Assembly: GCA_023159155.1 (NCBI GenBank)
Contig: JAJNNX010000015.1
Coordinates: 682,001 to 746,000 of the forward strand
Length of the DNA stretch: 64,000 nt
DNA from: Ustulina deusta
Taxonomy: Eukaryota; Ascomycota; Sordariomycetes; Xylariales; Xylariaceae
Direction of reading: 5' to 3'
The notes under the pieces are model-generated. The model saw only the letters and a program-made list of their open reading frames with translations, had not been told where the DNA came from and did not search any database. Shown one piece after another: positions 11,620 through 23,133 of this stretch (the stretch's first letter is position 1; each line of letters opens with the position of its first letter). The translations under genes and the position numbers were made by a program.

Positions 11620-14600
11620 TTTTCTCGGGCCTAGCAGCCCGGTTACAGCTCAGTGTGAGTAACAACTGTGCATTGGCGGCTATAGTGGACTTGTAAACTC
11701 TGGGGTAGGGACTCCGTCGCCCTGTTTCTCAATTACCACAACACCTACGTGGAGAGCTCTACTGCGGCCCCTCTTGATTCTTCTGTTCCATCTGGCGCGG
11801 CTTGCTTCGTCAGCGTACCCCATGGCCTTGGGAGCGTTGAACCGGACTCCCCATATTGACACTGATAACCTCTCTCAGATTTAGTGTAAGGTGAAGTATG
11901 AGTTGTGGGGGTATTAACATTGGGTTGAACCCTTTCAATTCGTTGGTTTGCCTAGTGAACAGGGTACGCTACCAAATCATCGCTATTGGCGTGTAATATT
12001 GGATTTCCTGAATGGTTTCTTGAAACGGAAATGCACAATGCACATCCTACAGGACTTCAGAGCGTGGTAGAACACGTAATTATAGTGTATGTGTAGAGCT
12101 AGGCGATCAACTAATTTTCTAATCAGGTCTCACTTCCGGACGTCGCCTCGAAAAGTACCATACGCGGCTGAGAGGCCGCGTGGGAGTACCAACCTGCCAT
12201 TCGCTTATGCCGTAGCTAATGAACAGACCTATCACTTTTTCGATAGCCGACGAGTCATTCTTGACAGACGAATTCACCACACCGGTAATAAGAATGAATC
12301 AAAACCAGAGCCAAACAGGCAGATAGACGAACAGACGGAAGGACAGACGGAGCTGCCCGGTTCTGCCCGGGCCGTCATCTCGTTTATCCATGACCACTGC
12401 CACTAGATTCGACTTTAATCTCGCCGGCGCCAGCCTAGTTGTCGCGGCAGCGGGTGTTTGCTCTAAGGAGCCCACTATACCCAAAGGTGTGTTAGAATGG
12501 GTGAAGAGGGATTCGAGAAAAATTCGATACAAGAAGGCTGTCTAGTGCAAGGGGAACATTGCCGGGTGGACCCAACGTGTCCCAAACAAAGATATAGCCT
12601 CGAGGATCTCCCTTGATATGAGTGAGGGACCCTGTTTAGTCTAGGTAGTCTTGGGGCCGAGGGGATGGGAACGCTAACACTTTTTTTTATTCAGAGTGTT
12701 AGCCTCCACTAGAAAAAAAAAAGAGGCAATGGAGTAACGAACGCCGACCTAATCTTACGAACTAAGGTATTTACAGCACCTAAACTAGTTACTGATATTA
12801 CCTATAGGCACTCAGGTTACGAGACCTGGACACCAGCCATCGAAAATGCCGGACCAGGGAGCATTGACGCCGGGAAGCCCTCCCTGGGTTAACTACATGT
12901 ATTTTATCGTTGGCTATTCTAGTCTCCATGATAATTCCAATTTAATTCGTTTCTGTGCCAAGTGGCGCAGCTTCGGTGCACTCGGGTCTTTCGGAGCTAC
13001 TGTCTTCCATTGCCGAACAATTCTCTGCTGTACATGTAGGTATGCTCTATAGGTAGGTAGTCTTGATATTCATGCTCCTCAAACGATCGACAAAGGCGCA
13101 CCGAATGTGTGGACACGGAAGTTAGTAAGGTAGGCAATACTAATAGCACACCGTTTGTCTGCTACACCTTGCCTTATCGAGGTAAATACTTGGCGACATA
13201 TAAGGTTGACCGCATAGGATAAGGGATACCTTTATTAGTTACACATAGGTACACAAGAAGAATGCAATCCGGAGCCATGAGGGTTGACCTCGGAATAGCA
13301 CTCGCTTGGCTTGGTGGGCTATGCCTGCTTTGGAAATACTTTAGGTCGCAGGAAGGGATGACAGGGGAGGGTGGGAGAAACACACAGAAAGAAAAAAAAA
13401 AAAAGTAGCAAAAAGCCATCAGACGAACCACGGATGCATACGTGTTGATGGATGCACGTAACAGCGACATGAGGGGGCCGGTGGCCACGACTGCTAGTAC
13501 TACACCACGTAGGTGGCAGGTTACAGCATCTTCATGGTCTTTTTAGATACCGCGGTTGTAACAGATGCAGGTACACAGAATCTATAATTATGAGCCCAGA
13601 CCGAGGAAAAGAGGACGTTTTGTGGTAGTATTATTATGTGATGATGATGACATCAACCAACTCCAGCTGCGGCATGCGGGTTGTGCGCAATACCACGCAG
13701 TAGTGGACCAGTGTAAGCTGCAAAGAGACCCTTGATCGCGGCAATGCCAGTGGCAGCCACCGGGAGGTAGCTCGCGGCCACGGTGACGGCTGAGGGTATA
13801 CCAGGTAGATACAATACACTACAACAATACCTGTGGTTGTGAGGCTGAAGGCTGTCTTGTATTAGTCTATGTTACTTACGTCGACTACACTAGCAGGTAA
13901 GATCCCTCCCTACCTCCAATACGACAGTGTACGGGACTGACCCGGACTAGGTTTTGCGAAGTTTTTTTCTCTCCCTCTTTTGCTCTCCTCCTGTTCCTGA
14001 TGCCCCAGAGCAGTTTTCGGCAGTTTCCCCGTCACCGCATCTCATCCATCAACTACGTATTTGTCCGTCCGTCCGTCGGTGAGCTGGCTACAATTGCTGT
14101 TGCGGGCTACATGCAGTGAATGGACAACGTGGTAGGTTGGGTTAGGTACCAAGCAGGAGTAGCTAGTTGCATGTAACAGTACCTAAGCCCTGGCTGAGAT
14201 ACGGTACGAGGTGGTATACTTAATGCACGCTACCTAATTTAGGACAAGGTCCAGAAGAAGCAAGCATCGGTGTACACTATGTAGTACCCTACGTACCTAC
14301 CGAGCGTGTTTCCCGCACAACGCACACACGCGGCTTTGCTTGACCGTCAATCCGTTAATCCGCACACAGGCACTTGGAGGCCCGGTCCCTGTCTCCGACA
14401 CACAGCACAAGGCAAGAGGTACCTACAAATCGATCGGGGATGGGGTATGTACACGACCTACCAAGTACACTACACTACAGCAGGACACACAGGTCGGGGT
14501 GTCATGAGACAGGTTGCTAGCGCACACTACAGTCCCTACACAACAGAAGATGGGCAGATAGTTGCGACTCCCAGTGCACTCGCTGCACGCTAGAACAGGG

Positions 14601-15300
14601 TTTCCTGGCCATTGGGTCTTGTTCTGGATCGTTGGTTTTTGCTCATTAAATCCGGCAAACTTGAGGATGGACGAGCTGGTAAATGATGGCCCTAGCTAGG
14701 CACACTAGGCTCACTCTGGATGGTCTCTGTCTCCGAGCTCCCAGCCCTTCTCTCTCCTTTCACTGGGATCCTTTGGCAGGTGGATACATGTGGAGGTACA
14801 TGTGCAAGTTGCAGGAACCCACAGTCAGCCCGTACCGCTGGCACCTGCAGGTACACTCACCCTAGTAGCAGGTAGGAGCAGGATCTCTGCCCGTACTAGC
14901 TCAGGTACCTCTTGAGACCAAATGTACCAAGCGGGTCATCGAGCGGGACTTTGGTGCCAGGGTTGCTTGCTGTACCCTTCCTACTAATAACCTGTACTCG
15001 GGTACATATGGATATAGGTAGAGGCAGGTTGTAGACGATGCTCTCCCACTGACTATTATTTATTAGACGTACACTAGTGTATTGTACCTACCTACCTATA
15101 CTACCTACTATAGCTACCTGGCAACAAAGCGAGGTACACTCCTCTACAGGGCATTGCGTCGGGTCCATCTTTCTCTCCCTCACCCCCAGCTCGCGCCCCA
15201 GGAGTCAGGAACCGGGCTTGCTGGTTGACATGACAAGCTCGTCCAGTCTACAGGGCCGTATAAGTTGAAATAACGGTCCTTTCCACTCCTGACATTCTCG
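11620..15300. other. Gene-poor region, part 2
   Basis: No supportable gene. The region has the 9-bp inverted repeat at 12673-12703, many TACCTACC/GGTAGGTA words (dense from about 13000 to 15120), and A/T homopolymers. Open frames are short and show no family motif. Confidence 0.55.
12673..12703. repeat. Perfect 9-bp inverted repeat with T-rich loop
   Basis: GCTAACACT at 12673-12681 is the exact reverse complement of AGTGTTAGC at 12695-12703. The 13-nt spacer begins with a run of T. An A10+ run follows at about 12713. No gene is recognised within 1 kb. Confidence 0.8.
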
Positions 15301-17671
15301 AGAATCTTCAGCTCATCTCCCCTTACCTATCTACCTACCTACCTACACAACCGACTCCAACATTGTATAATAATCAGCCCTCTTGCCCTCTTTCATACAC
15401 GCCTATCTTTAAGGTTCTCAGTGCCACGCGCTGTAATTCACTCCCTTGCGGTTTTTGTCCTGCATATTATTGCCTGCCTGCATTCCCGTTGCTCTTCCTG
15501 TGTTGAGACCCTGAGAAGAGAGAAACAAACATAGGGAAAGGAGACATATTCCTCTCAGTCGGCAAACCTCGCTGCTGCAATCTGCGCTTGTACTACCTGT
15601 TCCAGCACGCTGATCTCTTTTAAGCGATTCGCCAGCCTGCATACCCCAGCCTCAGTTCGCACCTCGCATACATACAGACTTACCCACTCGCAATCTCATT
15701 ATCGCGAAACACGGGCTTATAATTCAACAATACAACGGTTTCCAAAACCTATAATATTTTAGCTTCCCGAAACCTGCGCGACAACCGCACTTCGACGATA
15801 GCTTTCAGCTTTCAGGCACGCCGCTAGAGAGACAAAAGGATCAGGCTTCAGACACAGAATATTCTCTGCCTGTCTCGACTGCGCTTCAGCTTCGGTGTTG
15901 CAAGTGAACCGCCGCTTACCAGCCTTCGCTTGAACTTCCAAAATCATCTATACCCCATCCTGCACTGCAACACACGGAATTACTGCGATATATATATAAC
16001 ATATCCTGCCGTCATCTGCTGGACGTCTCGGTGCTGACCTCAGATACTATCGAACCCACCCGCAATAACACCCGAGCTGGATTGATCACACTTTCATCTC
16101 ATTCGACCAAAATCCCAGCCTGTGGTATCATCGCCACGACTCTCTCACCCAATCCCCTCCCGAATCTTACTACTGCATTCCTTTTTTCGGTCGCTACTAT
16201 TCTGCCGCTGGACCCGGTCCGTAAAGAGTGAGTCAGACGCGCATCCATCATCTCTATACATATCTTTGGATTTCTATTATTCCCTGTTGCCTTACCAAGG
16301 GCATGGAATTAGTAACCACTCATATCGAATACCAGCCTGGTGGCTTGCTTGGCAGTCACCCCCTTGATATATCTATATATTTATATATCTATACATGTAT
16401 GTGCTGACATTGAGTTTTGAAATAGTCGTTCAACATAAGGAAAGGCCCCAAAAAATCACCATGTGTGCCAGAGAATCGCCAATGCTGAATATGGGCCGCG
16501 GCGCCTACGATACAACCGGTGTTCCTAAGCCGCCTCCACGCCCTAAGCCGCAATAAGAGACTTCGAGATTGTCGAAACATGCAAAAACCGCGCATTGGTT
16601 ACGTTCTGAGACTGATGCTTTTTGACGTGGCAACAATGCGCACACAATGCGTGGTTGGGTAGCCGATTCAGCGGGTTTCGCACATCCGAATTTGCGCATG
16701 CACCTCTCATTGTACAACACTGCGAGCCCCAACTTTCAGCTCTAGCCGTTCTCTTTTGACACAACCTTTTAATCCAGCATCCTCAACGTCGAAGTGCACC
16801 TACGGAATATCCATCGCCGTGTGCTGCACTGCGGTCACTTTGCATTGTTTGGGGGTTTTCACTTCAGAGCCGGCGTTATTAGACGGTCCATGGTTTTCAG
16901 AATCAGGGAGCTTTCAGGCATTTGACTTTCGTACCACATCCAGCCACTACAAGCGTGGATCGCATTTAGCCTCATTCAAAGCCACCCAAGGCGCGCATCT
17001 CAACACTGATCGATATGAGGCTGCGATTCACGACGTCGCATCGACCTGTCTAGCTGTTTACGCTGACATCGACCCTCGAGACTTTATTATCACTACTGAG
17101 AGCGCTCTGGTTACTGCCACGAGCCCTATCTTGGTGTTCACCTTTACCACTATCTTTTTTTAATCTCGGTTCGGCGTCATCTTGCAATGCAACCATGATT
17201 TGGCTCAGGAATGGGTGGAAAATTTGGGTCTGGCTGGGAAAAGGAACAAATCGCATATAGACATTTGGGGTTTCTGTTACATTTCTTTTTCTACCGGATT
17301 TTAACTTGTAAACCCCTCGCGGGGACCCCTTACAAGTGCGGTTAAGGCTTGTACTCATCGGATTTGGATCAGTCCTATCTGGACATTGTTTTGTTTTCCT
17401 TCGGCGGCATTTCCTATGGCCCTAGTTGTCGCGCATGCGCAATAACTTGCACTGCGCTTTTAGGAGAGGTTTTTTTTTCTGAGGGGTTCAGCTATTCCTT
17501 ATTCGGCGCGCTGGGCTGGGACCAGATCGATAGAAGATACCCCGTCTTTTTAGACTGTACAGTACATCACAGAGGCATGATAGCTACACAGCGCCTGACA
17601 CGACAGTTTCAACATGATGGATCATTTTTTCTCAATCACGCTATCTTGTGTTCATCTGTGCGTAATACGAA
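15301..17671 (+). other. Pyrimidine-rich region, possible long 5' leader or non-coding transcript
   Basis: From about 15300 the plus strand becomes rich in CT and CA tracts of the kind seen in Sordariomycete promoters and 5' leaders. It carries many short upstream ORFs, the longest 135 codons at 16756-17163 with no family resemblance. It ends just before the candidate ORF at 17672. This could be the leader of that ORF, a non-coding RNA, or neither; nothing in the sequence alone proves transcription. Confidence 0.3.
17304..17337. repeat. Nested palindrome, possible RNA hairpin
   Basis: ACTTGTAA (17304-17311) pairs with TTACAAGT (17330-17337). Inside it CCCC (17313-17316) pairs with GGGG (17321-17324) across a TCGC loop, and a second CCCC (17326-17329) competes for the same G run. 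It lies about 335 nt upstream of the candidate ORF at 17672. Confidence 0.75.
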
Positions 17672-17947
17672 ATGCTTGATTCACCCTGGTACCGATCAAA
17701 ACAAGCGGGATCCACAGAACCAACGAGAGGACCACCTACTGCGAACAAAAGTAAGATGCCCCCGGGTGTGCCCCGGAGCGGGGATTACGGCCCAGGTTCA
17801 TATCGTTGTGACAAGTCTTCTTTTGTTTGCTTCTGCGATCTAGACAAGGCTATCTGGCATCAGGTCCGAGAACAGACGCGCGGCGTTCGGCTGCTGCGCC
17901 AAGTCGACTCGCTTATTCATGGTGTGGAAAAGTCCTTCTCGATATAA
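17672..17947 (+). CDS. Candidate small protein, unrecognised
   Basis: Single-exon ORF of 91 residues. The composition looks protein-like: a Pro/Ser/Gly-rich first half (PPGVPRSGDYGPGSY), a cysteine cluster CDKSSFVCFCD, then a charged, probably helical C-terminal half (HQVREQTRGVRLLRQVD). There is no signal peptide or membrane segment. An internal ATG at 17756 could also start it. Codons in the second half favour C/G at the third position, as in neighbouring real genes. It is among the more plausible coding frames in the desert, but chance ORFs of this size also occur there. No function can be assigned. Confidence 0.35.
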   Translation: MLDSPWYRSKQAGSTEPTRGPPTANKSKMPPGVPRSGDYGPGSYRCDKSSFVCFCDLDKAIWHQVREQTRGVRLLRQVDSLIHGVEKSFSI

Positions 17948-20900
17948 AACCGATCTCTATCCCTTCATACCGTTGGAGTCCAGGGGGGGGGGGGGGAGGG
18001 CTCGCGGAGGGGGTTATTTCATTCTAATGATAAAGTTTATTCTTTGCTTCGCTTTTACTTTCTCTTGTATTACCATCGTGGTCAACTTGCCTTTCCTATT
18101 ATAGAGTAGTGTGGAGATGGAATCTTGTTGAGAGTCCAGGAGCGTTACCACATGCTCAGGTCTTGGACACCTGCCTCATCTTGTCACCCACCGGGAACCA
18201 TGCATCATCAAATTTGCGGAGTTATGAGCTCAACAAACCTAGTGAACCCATATTTGTGTGTCCATGGGCATGAATAATAAGGATGAGATAGGTTTGGCGG
18301 TTTGCTGTCATACCTCGCTTCCGCTCAAATCGGCAATGATTGGGCTGCACTACATTTATTGCCAGCGCGGAAATGAGCTATCTAGCGAATACCAATAGCG
18401 CTGTCAGGAATTAAACCTAACTCACTAGGTAGCTTTACCAGTACGCGGCGCTTTTCACCCTCCAGACCCGGATACCTGGGTCCAGGTAGTTGCTGCAACA
18501 TCAAACATAGTGTACGCATTAATTGGTTTGGGTTGGTAGCAAATCACATTGAAACCATAGGTACCAAGATATGTGGCGACACAAAAGAAAAGAAAGCGAC
18601 TTCGATTATGGTTTGCCCCGTTGTGATTTGCCGGTGGTGTTAAGGTAGTGTATACTGACTGACCAACAGGTAACTGATCCGAAGGAAAGACGACCCAGGA
18701 CAAGGCTTACCGGCAATGCAGCTCATGCATATAACTTTGATCAGAAGGAAGCCAAATAGAGAAGAGACCATATCTAAGCGCTTCCTTATTGGGCCGTGCT
18801 AAGCTGACTTTCTCGAACGCTTCTCCTGCAAGACTAATGCAAGCTCTAAAAATGGGGGAAACGCGCGAGACATACCTAGTCTATTTCCACTAAGCGTCAG
18901 TCTAGCTAGCGTAGTGGATCTGTCTAATCATGATGATGGTCGTTTATGTCCACACTTACAGTGGCTACAGTGCAGTAGCCCCCGTTCTGCCGGCGCAATT
19001 CAGCGCATTTCCACCTTCCCCTGTCCAGCCACAGGTAACGTATTTTCATATTTTCATATTTTCATACACACCAAAATTTCAGCACTTGGCCAGAACAGGA
19101 ATAACGGCATCATTTCCAAGCCTCTGTTCTGTCAGCAAACAGATCTGCAATTAGCAGCACACTACAAAGAATTGGAAATGAAACTAACTTCGCTAGGATG
19201 GCCGGCAGCGAACCGTCCGAAGCTCCCTTTGCAGCTGTACAGCTAAGCTAGTGTACCTATTGCCTCTCTCATTTTCCAGATTCGTTCCCTGGCGAGATGA
19301 GACGAGGAAAAGGATATAATACCTGTCGTCGACTAATCAAACACGGAGAACCCGCCTATCCCCGTTTATTCTCTTTCCGCTTGTTTCTTTTCCCGCGCCC
19401 ATTGGGGAATTACCTAGCTGTGGGAGTGAAGCTGATGTGCGACCACAGAGACACGACCGGGACATCATGAATAAGGGGCTGGTCCAAGCAATCTCAGCCC
19501 GTATGCAACAACAGATGTGATAAGTACCTACAGGATGCCGTCATTCACGCTGCATCCACATCACACTATTGCAGTGCACACGTGTGGCGTAAATGCGATC
19601 GATGACCAGGCAAAAGCCGGGGTCGATTGGGGGGAAAAGTACGTCCTCTTGACAAGATGGACTCAGATATGTCGAATTCATCCATACAAATACAACTCCC
19701 ACACGTGTAAGTTAGGCGGTGTACCCGCCCACTGTTGTACCACGCCTCCATGGAGTGTATGGTATCGGGACCGTATCTCGACAAGAGCCAGCCAGTCACT
19801 TTATACCTTATGATCGATCATGCACATCATCATGTGCAATTCCCGTCTCCCAGCTCGGCTGAAAACGCAATGCGACGTTGGCGCCTAGAACACCATCTAT
19901 CATCTACAGTCGGGACACTGGTAAGAGAGTCGCTTGTGGTATTCGATCAGTCAACGCCATATGCTGGTTCGTTGTGCTGCGCTGCGTTGCGCCGCATGCA
20001 TACTCGCGATGGTGATGAATAAATGTTCCCCTGCAGCGGGTAGGCAATTCAACCAGATCCTGCTGGCCTGGCCCCTAGTGCAGTTCGCTACATTCTACTA
20101 AGAGTAGGTAGGTACCGGGATGACGCCAACCAAGAAAGAGACTGTGCTGAGAGCATTGCGTATCTTATTACATCTTGGCGAGTTACCGCCGAGTCGCTTT
20201 GATGTGCACCAAACATTCATGTGGGTGAGGCTGTGAACAATATCGACACTCACTACTGCATAGCAGATATCTACTCAAGTATAGGTCATCGTCGCGTCAT
20301 ATTCCGTAGCAGAATGTACTCGCCAAGCCAAAGCAGGATCCCCGGCAGCAGCCGCAGTCCCACTGAACGAAAACCACATGGCATGGTCACGATCCAATGT
20401 CCACCAACCAGTCTAGTGTACCTACATAGGCGGCCTGCAGACGGGACGGGGTGTGGGATAATAATAAAATGGTCGTTGGGGTTACAGCAGCTACCCAAGG
20501 ACCGAGGCAGACTCTTGCATATATCGATCCAATATGTGATTGGCAGACGTAAATAAAACCCATCGTCCAACCAGAAATGGGATTTTCTCAAGGGAGAAGA
20601 AAATAGGGCGCGAATCGGACACCGCCCCAGCATACGTTACAAGCTGCATACCAGGAATAATCTCGAATGATTTCAGCCAACCCATTCCATTCCTTTGGCA
20701 AAATATTGACCGAAAAGCTCGGCGACCACGTATTCGACTTACCAATCCAATATATCTGATATCATCAGCACTCCATACAAAAAGTACATAGCAGAGACGC
20801 GGACAGGCGAAACGTGAAACAAAGTGAGGAGGCCTCGGGGGTGCAAGATGCAAGCAATCATTAAGCAGTCAGCAGTCAGCAGTCAAATCACTCGCTTGCC

Positions 20901-22564
20901 CGCAAAATTGATGGTGGTCTTGTCAGGAGAAAGATACATTCGGTACACATATCCACGCTATGAAGATAAATCCACGGTGTTGGGTCAGTGTAGCGCATGT
21001 GTGACAATCATTTCTTTAAATGTTTTTTTTTTTTCAATTCTTTCTCAACGCCGCTGCAGAGATCTACATAATCCTCCAGCCCCTGCCCGGACTCTGCTTT
21101 CGAAGCACCACCCCCAACGAGAGAAAGAGACAAGAGAGAGAAGGGGGGGAAATAAAAATAAAAATAAAATAAAAAAAGGAAGTGATAGATGCACAATTGT
21201 GACAAAAATGAGCTGAGTGCAACAGATTGGGTGTACATGGGCATCGAGCCGTGTACACAGACCTTTGCCTCAGAATACCTATAGTTATGCTATGCGTACA
21301 TACTGAGAAGCTGGCCTAAATGGCTGCCCAGATCTTAATACCAGTCCTATTCCTCTTACCTGACGCAAGCCCATTACGTGTGTCACGGACTCTCCTGGTG
21401 ATGGCCAATTGATCAGCACCGAACACATGAGGACAAACAGGGAGAAAACAACAAGACAATAAGATATTTGTCGAATTCTTCTAGGGTGAGGCGCTGTCAT
21501 CACCGCGCACTCCCAGTAATTTCCGTCTGGCGTTGCACGGAATCTTAGGTCATATCTTCCCACCCTTCTTCTCCTTCTCCTCTCCAGTCGATATTTACAG
21601 TAGCGCTAGCCACCACGCTGAAGCATTTTCTATTTCGAAAGTAGAGAGAGATTGACAGATTATTTCAAGCATCTTAGCGTAGGATAGAGCCTCCTCTAGT
21701 ACTACTAATATACACTACACTACATGCTAGTCGCATCAACGGGTCCCGAAATTGGCAAATCTAATAATAACCCCACGTCCCTTATCTAGCGCAGCGAACA
21801 CTCGACACAGCACCCGTGCGCGAGAGTGGCAGATCTTTCGAAACGTGAGCTATGAAACTTCACAACCACGTGCAAGTGTGGTCCTGGTGTAGTGATGGCA
21901 TAGGCTAGAGGTATACCCGGTCGTGTAATATAGATAAACCTAACCGACTACCTAGGTACGCACAGGTTACGGAAAACATGTCAAGCAGGTAACAGTATTA
22001 TTAGTGCATCTGTCTAATCTACAGTACCCGTATAGAAAAAGAGGCGTATGAGCTAGGCAATATGGAGCAGGTGACTCTGCTTGAGGTTCCCTCGAGTCAC
22101 CCAAGTACGCAGTATTCGGGTCTGTCGGTCACGACACTATGCCTACGTATTCGCGTGGGAGCTCCCAGCTTGCAGTAGTTTCCACGATCCTGGATACCGA
22201 GATGACATTTGATATTGATTCCGCCATGTACACTCCCTACACTACACTAGCAGTAAGTAGGTAGGTAGGTATTCAATTTGCTGACGTGGGTCGGCTCACC
22301 GCAGAATTCACAGAGGGCTGCGTAACGTTAAAAGCCTAGAGTACGGCCTTTTTTTTTCTTCTTTTATCTTCTTATACCCGACGGTTAGGGCCGTTTCTAA
22401 CGTGCCTCCCCCCCCAACGTTACAATGTGCTCTGCTGTGCCTCATTTTCCGCAGTCACATGGGGCTTCAGGGGGAAAACGTGACTCGAATCCCGTGCTAC
22501 GGACGATAATCAATCCAGGAGCGTTGGGTCTCGTCCCCCGCGTCCTCTCGGCTTACGATGCCCA
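17948..22564. other. Gene-poor region, part 3
   Basis: No supportable gene in 4.6 kb. Short open frames are scattered on both strands with no family motif. GGTAGGTA/TACCTACC words recur, including a tandem GTAGGTAGGTAGGTAT near 22258, and an AAAATAAAATAAAATAAAA-type run lies near 21150. Confidence 0.55.
17983..17996. repeat. Poly(G) tract, 14 nt
   Basis: An uninterrupted run of 14 G followed by AGGG, just 3' of the candidate ORF ending at 17947. Confidence 0.95.
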
Positions 22565-23133
22565 ACGGTCCGAAGCCCGATGTTTCGTCCGAAGGGTTCG
22601 AGCCTCAAACTGCTTGCCAAGACCTCGGATGAACTATTGTGGCATGTACACTAAGAATCGGCTACGTCCGGGACTGTGGCATCATTTTGTGCCACCTATA
22701 ATATAAACCCCCAGTCTCGAACTCCCTGAACGGTTCTAGTACGCCGGTATACCGAAATGGTATCTCGGTCCACTTGTTCAGGTCTCGCGTCACATTGATG
22801 CTCGCCTCGAAATCCGTAGATGGTCCTCGTGGCACCGCATCAGGTTGCCATACCATCGGGTCCCTGGGTTCGGGGTACTGTTTTAAGACGGTGATCGCCA
22901 TGCAGGTCTTTCGATTTTTCTACGAGATGTCTGCCACATGCAGACGGCCGGAATCATGAGACCTTTTTCATAGGTTGCAGGGTCCCTATTACACCTCAGT
23001 ACTGGGTTGGGGATATGACAGAACTTTTCTAGAGGCGTGTATGTGGGGGGGACCTGGTTTCCATATAGAGTTCAAAGTTCCGTAAGAGCTGGCCTTGTGC
23101 ATCTACGGGCGCTTCTTCGGATTCTTTGGTCAT
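22565..23133 (-). other. Coding-like fragments on the minus strand, unrecognised
   Basis: Three minus-strand segments read like protein. A 34-codon frame from ATG 23133 begins MTKESEEAPVDAQGQLLRNF. A 79-codon frame (22662-22901) contains PSTDFEASINVTRDLNKWTEI and EPFREFETGGLYYRWHKM. A short third frame near 22567-22630 reads GLGKQFEARTLRTKHRAS. No good splice pair joins them: the donor near 23053 would be GTCCCC. This may be an unrecognised small gene or a relic. I can name no domain. Confidence 0.22.

Noticed and set aside
16756..17163. 135-codon plus-strand ORF
   Set aside because: Composition looks random (many Thr/Ser/Phe), no domain, and it lies in the putative leader region.
22480..22620. 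TTCGAATCC-like and GGTTCGAGCC-like B-box words
   Set aside because: No cloverleaf could be drawn around either word; the flanking stems do not pair.
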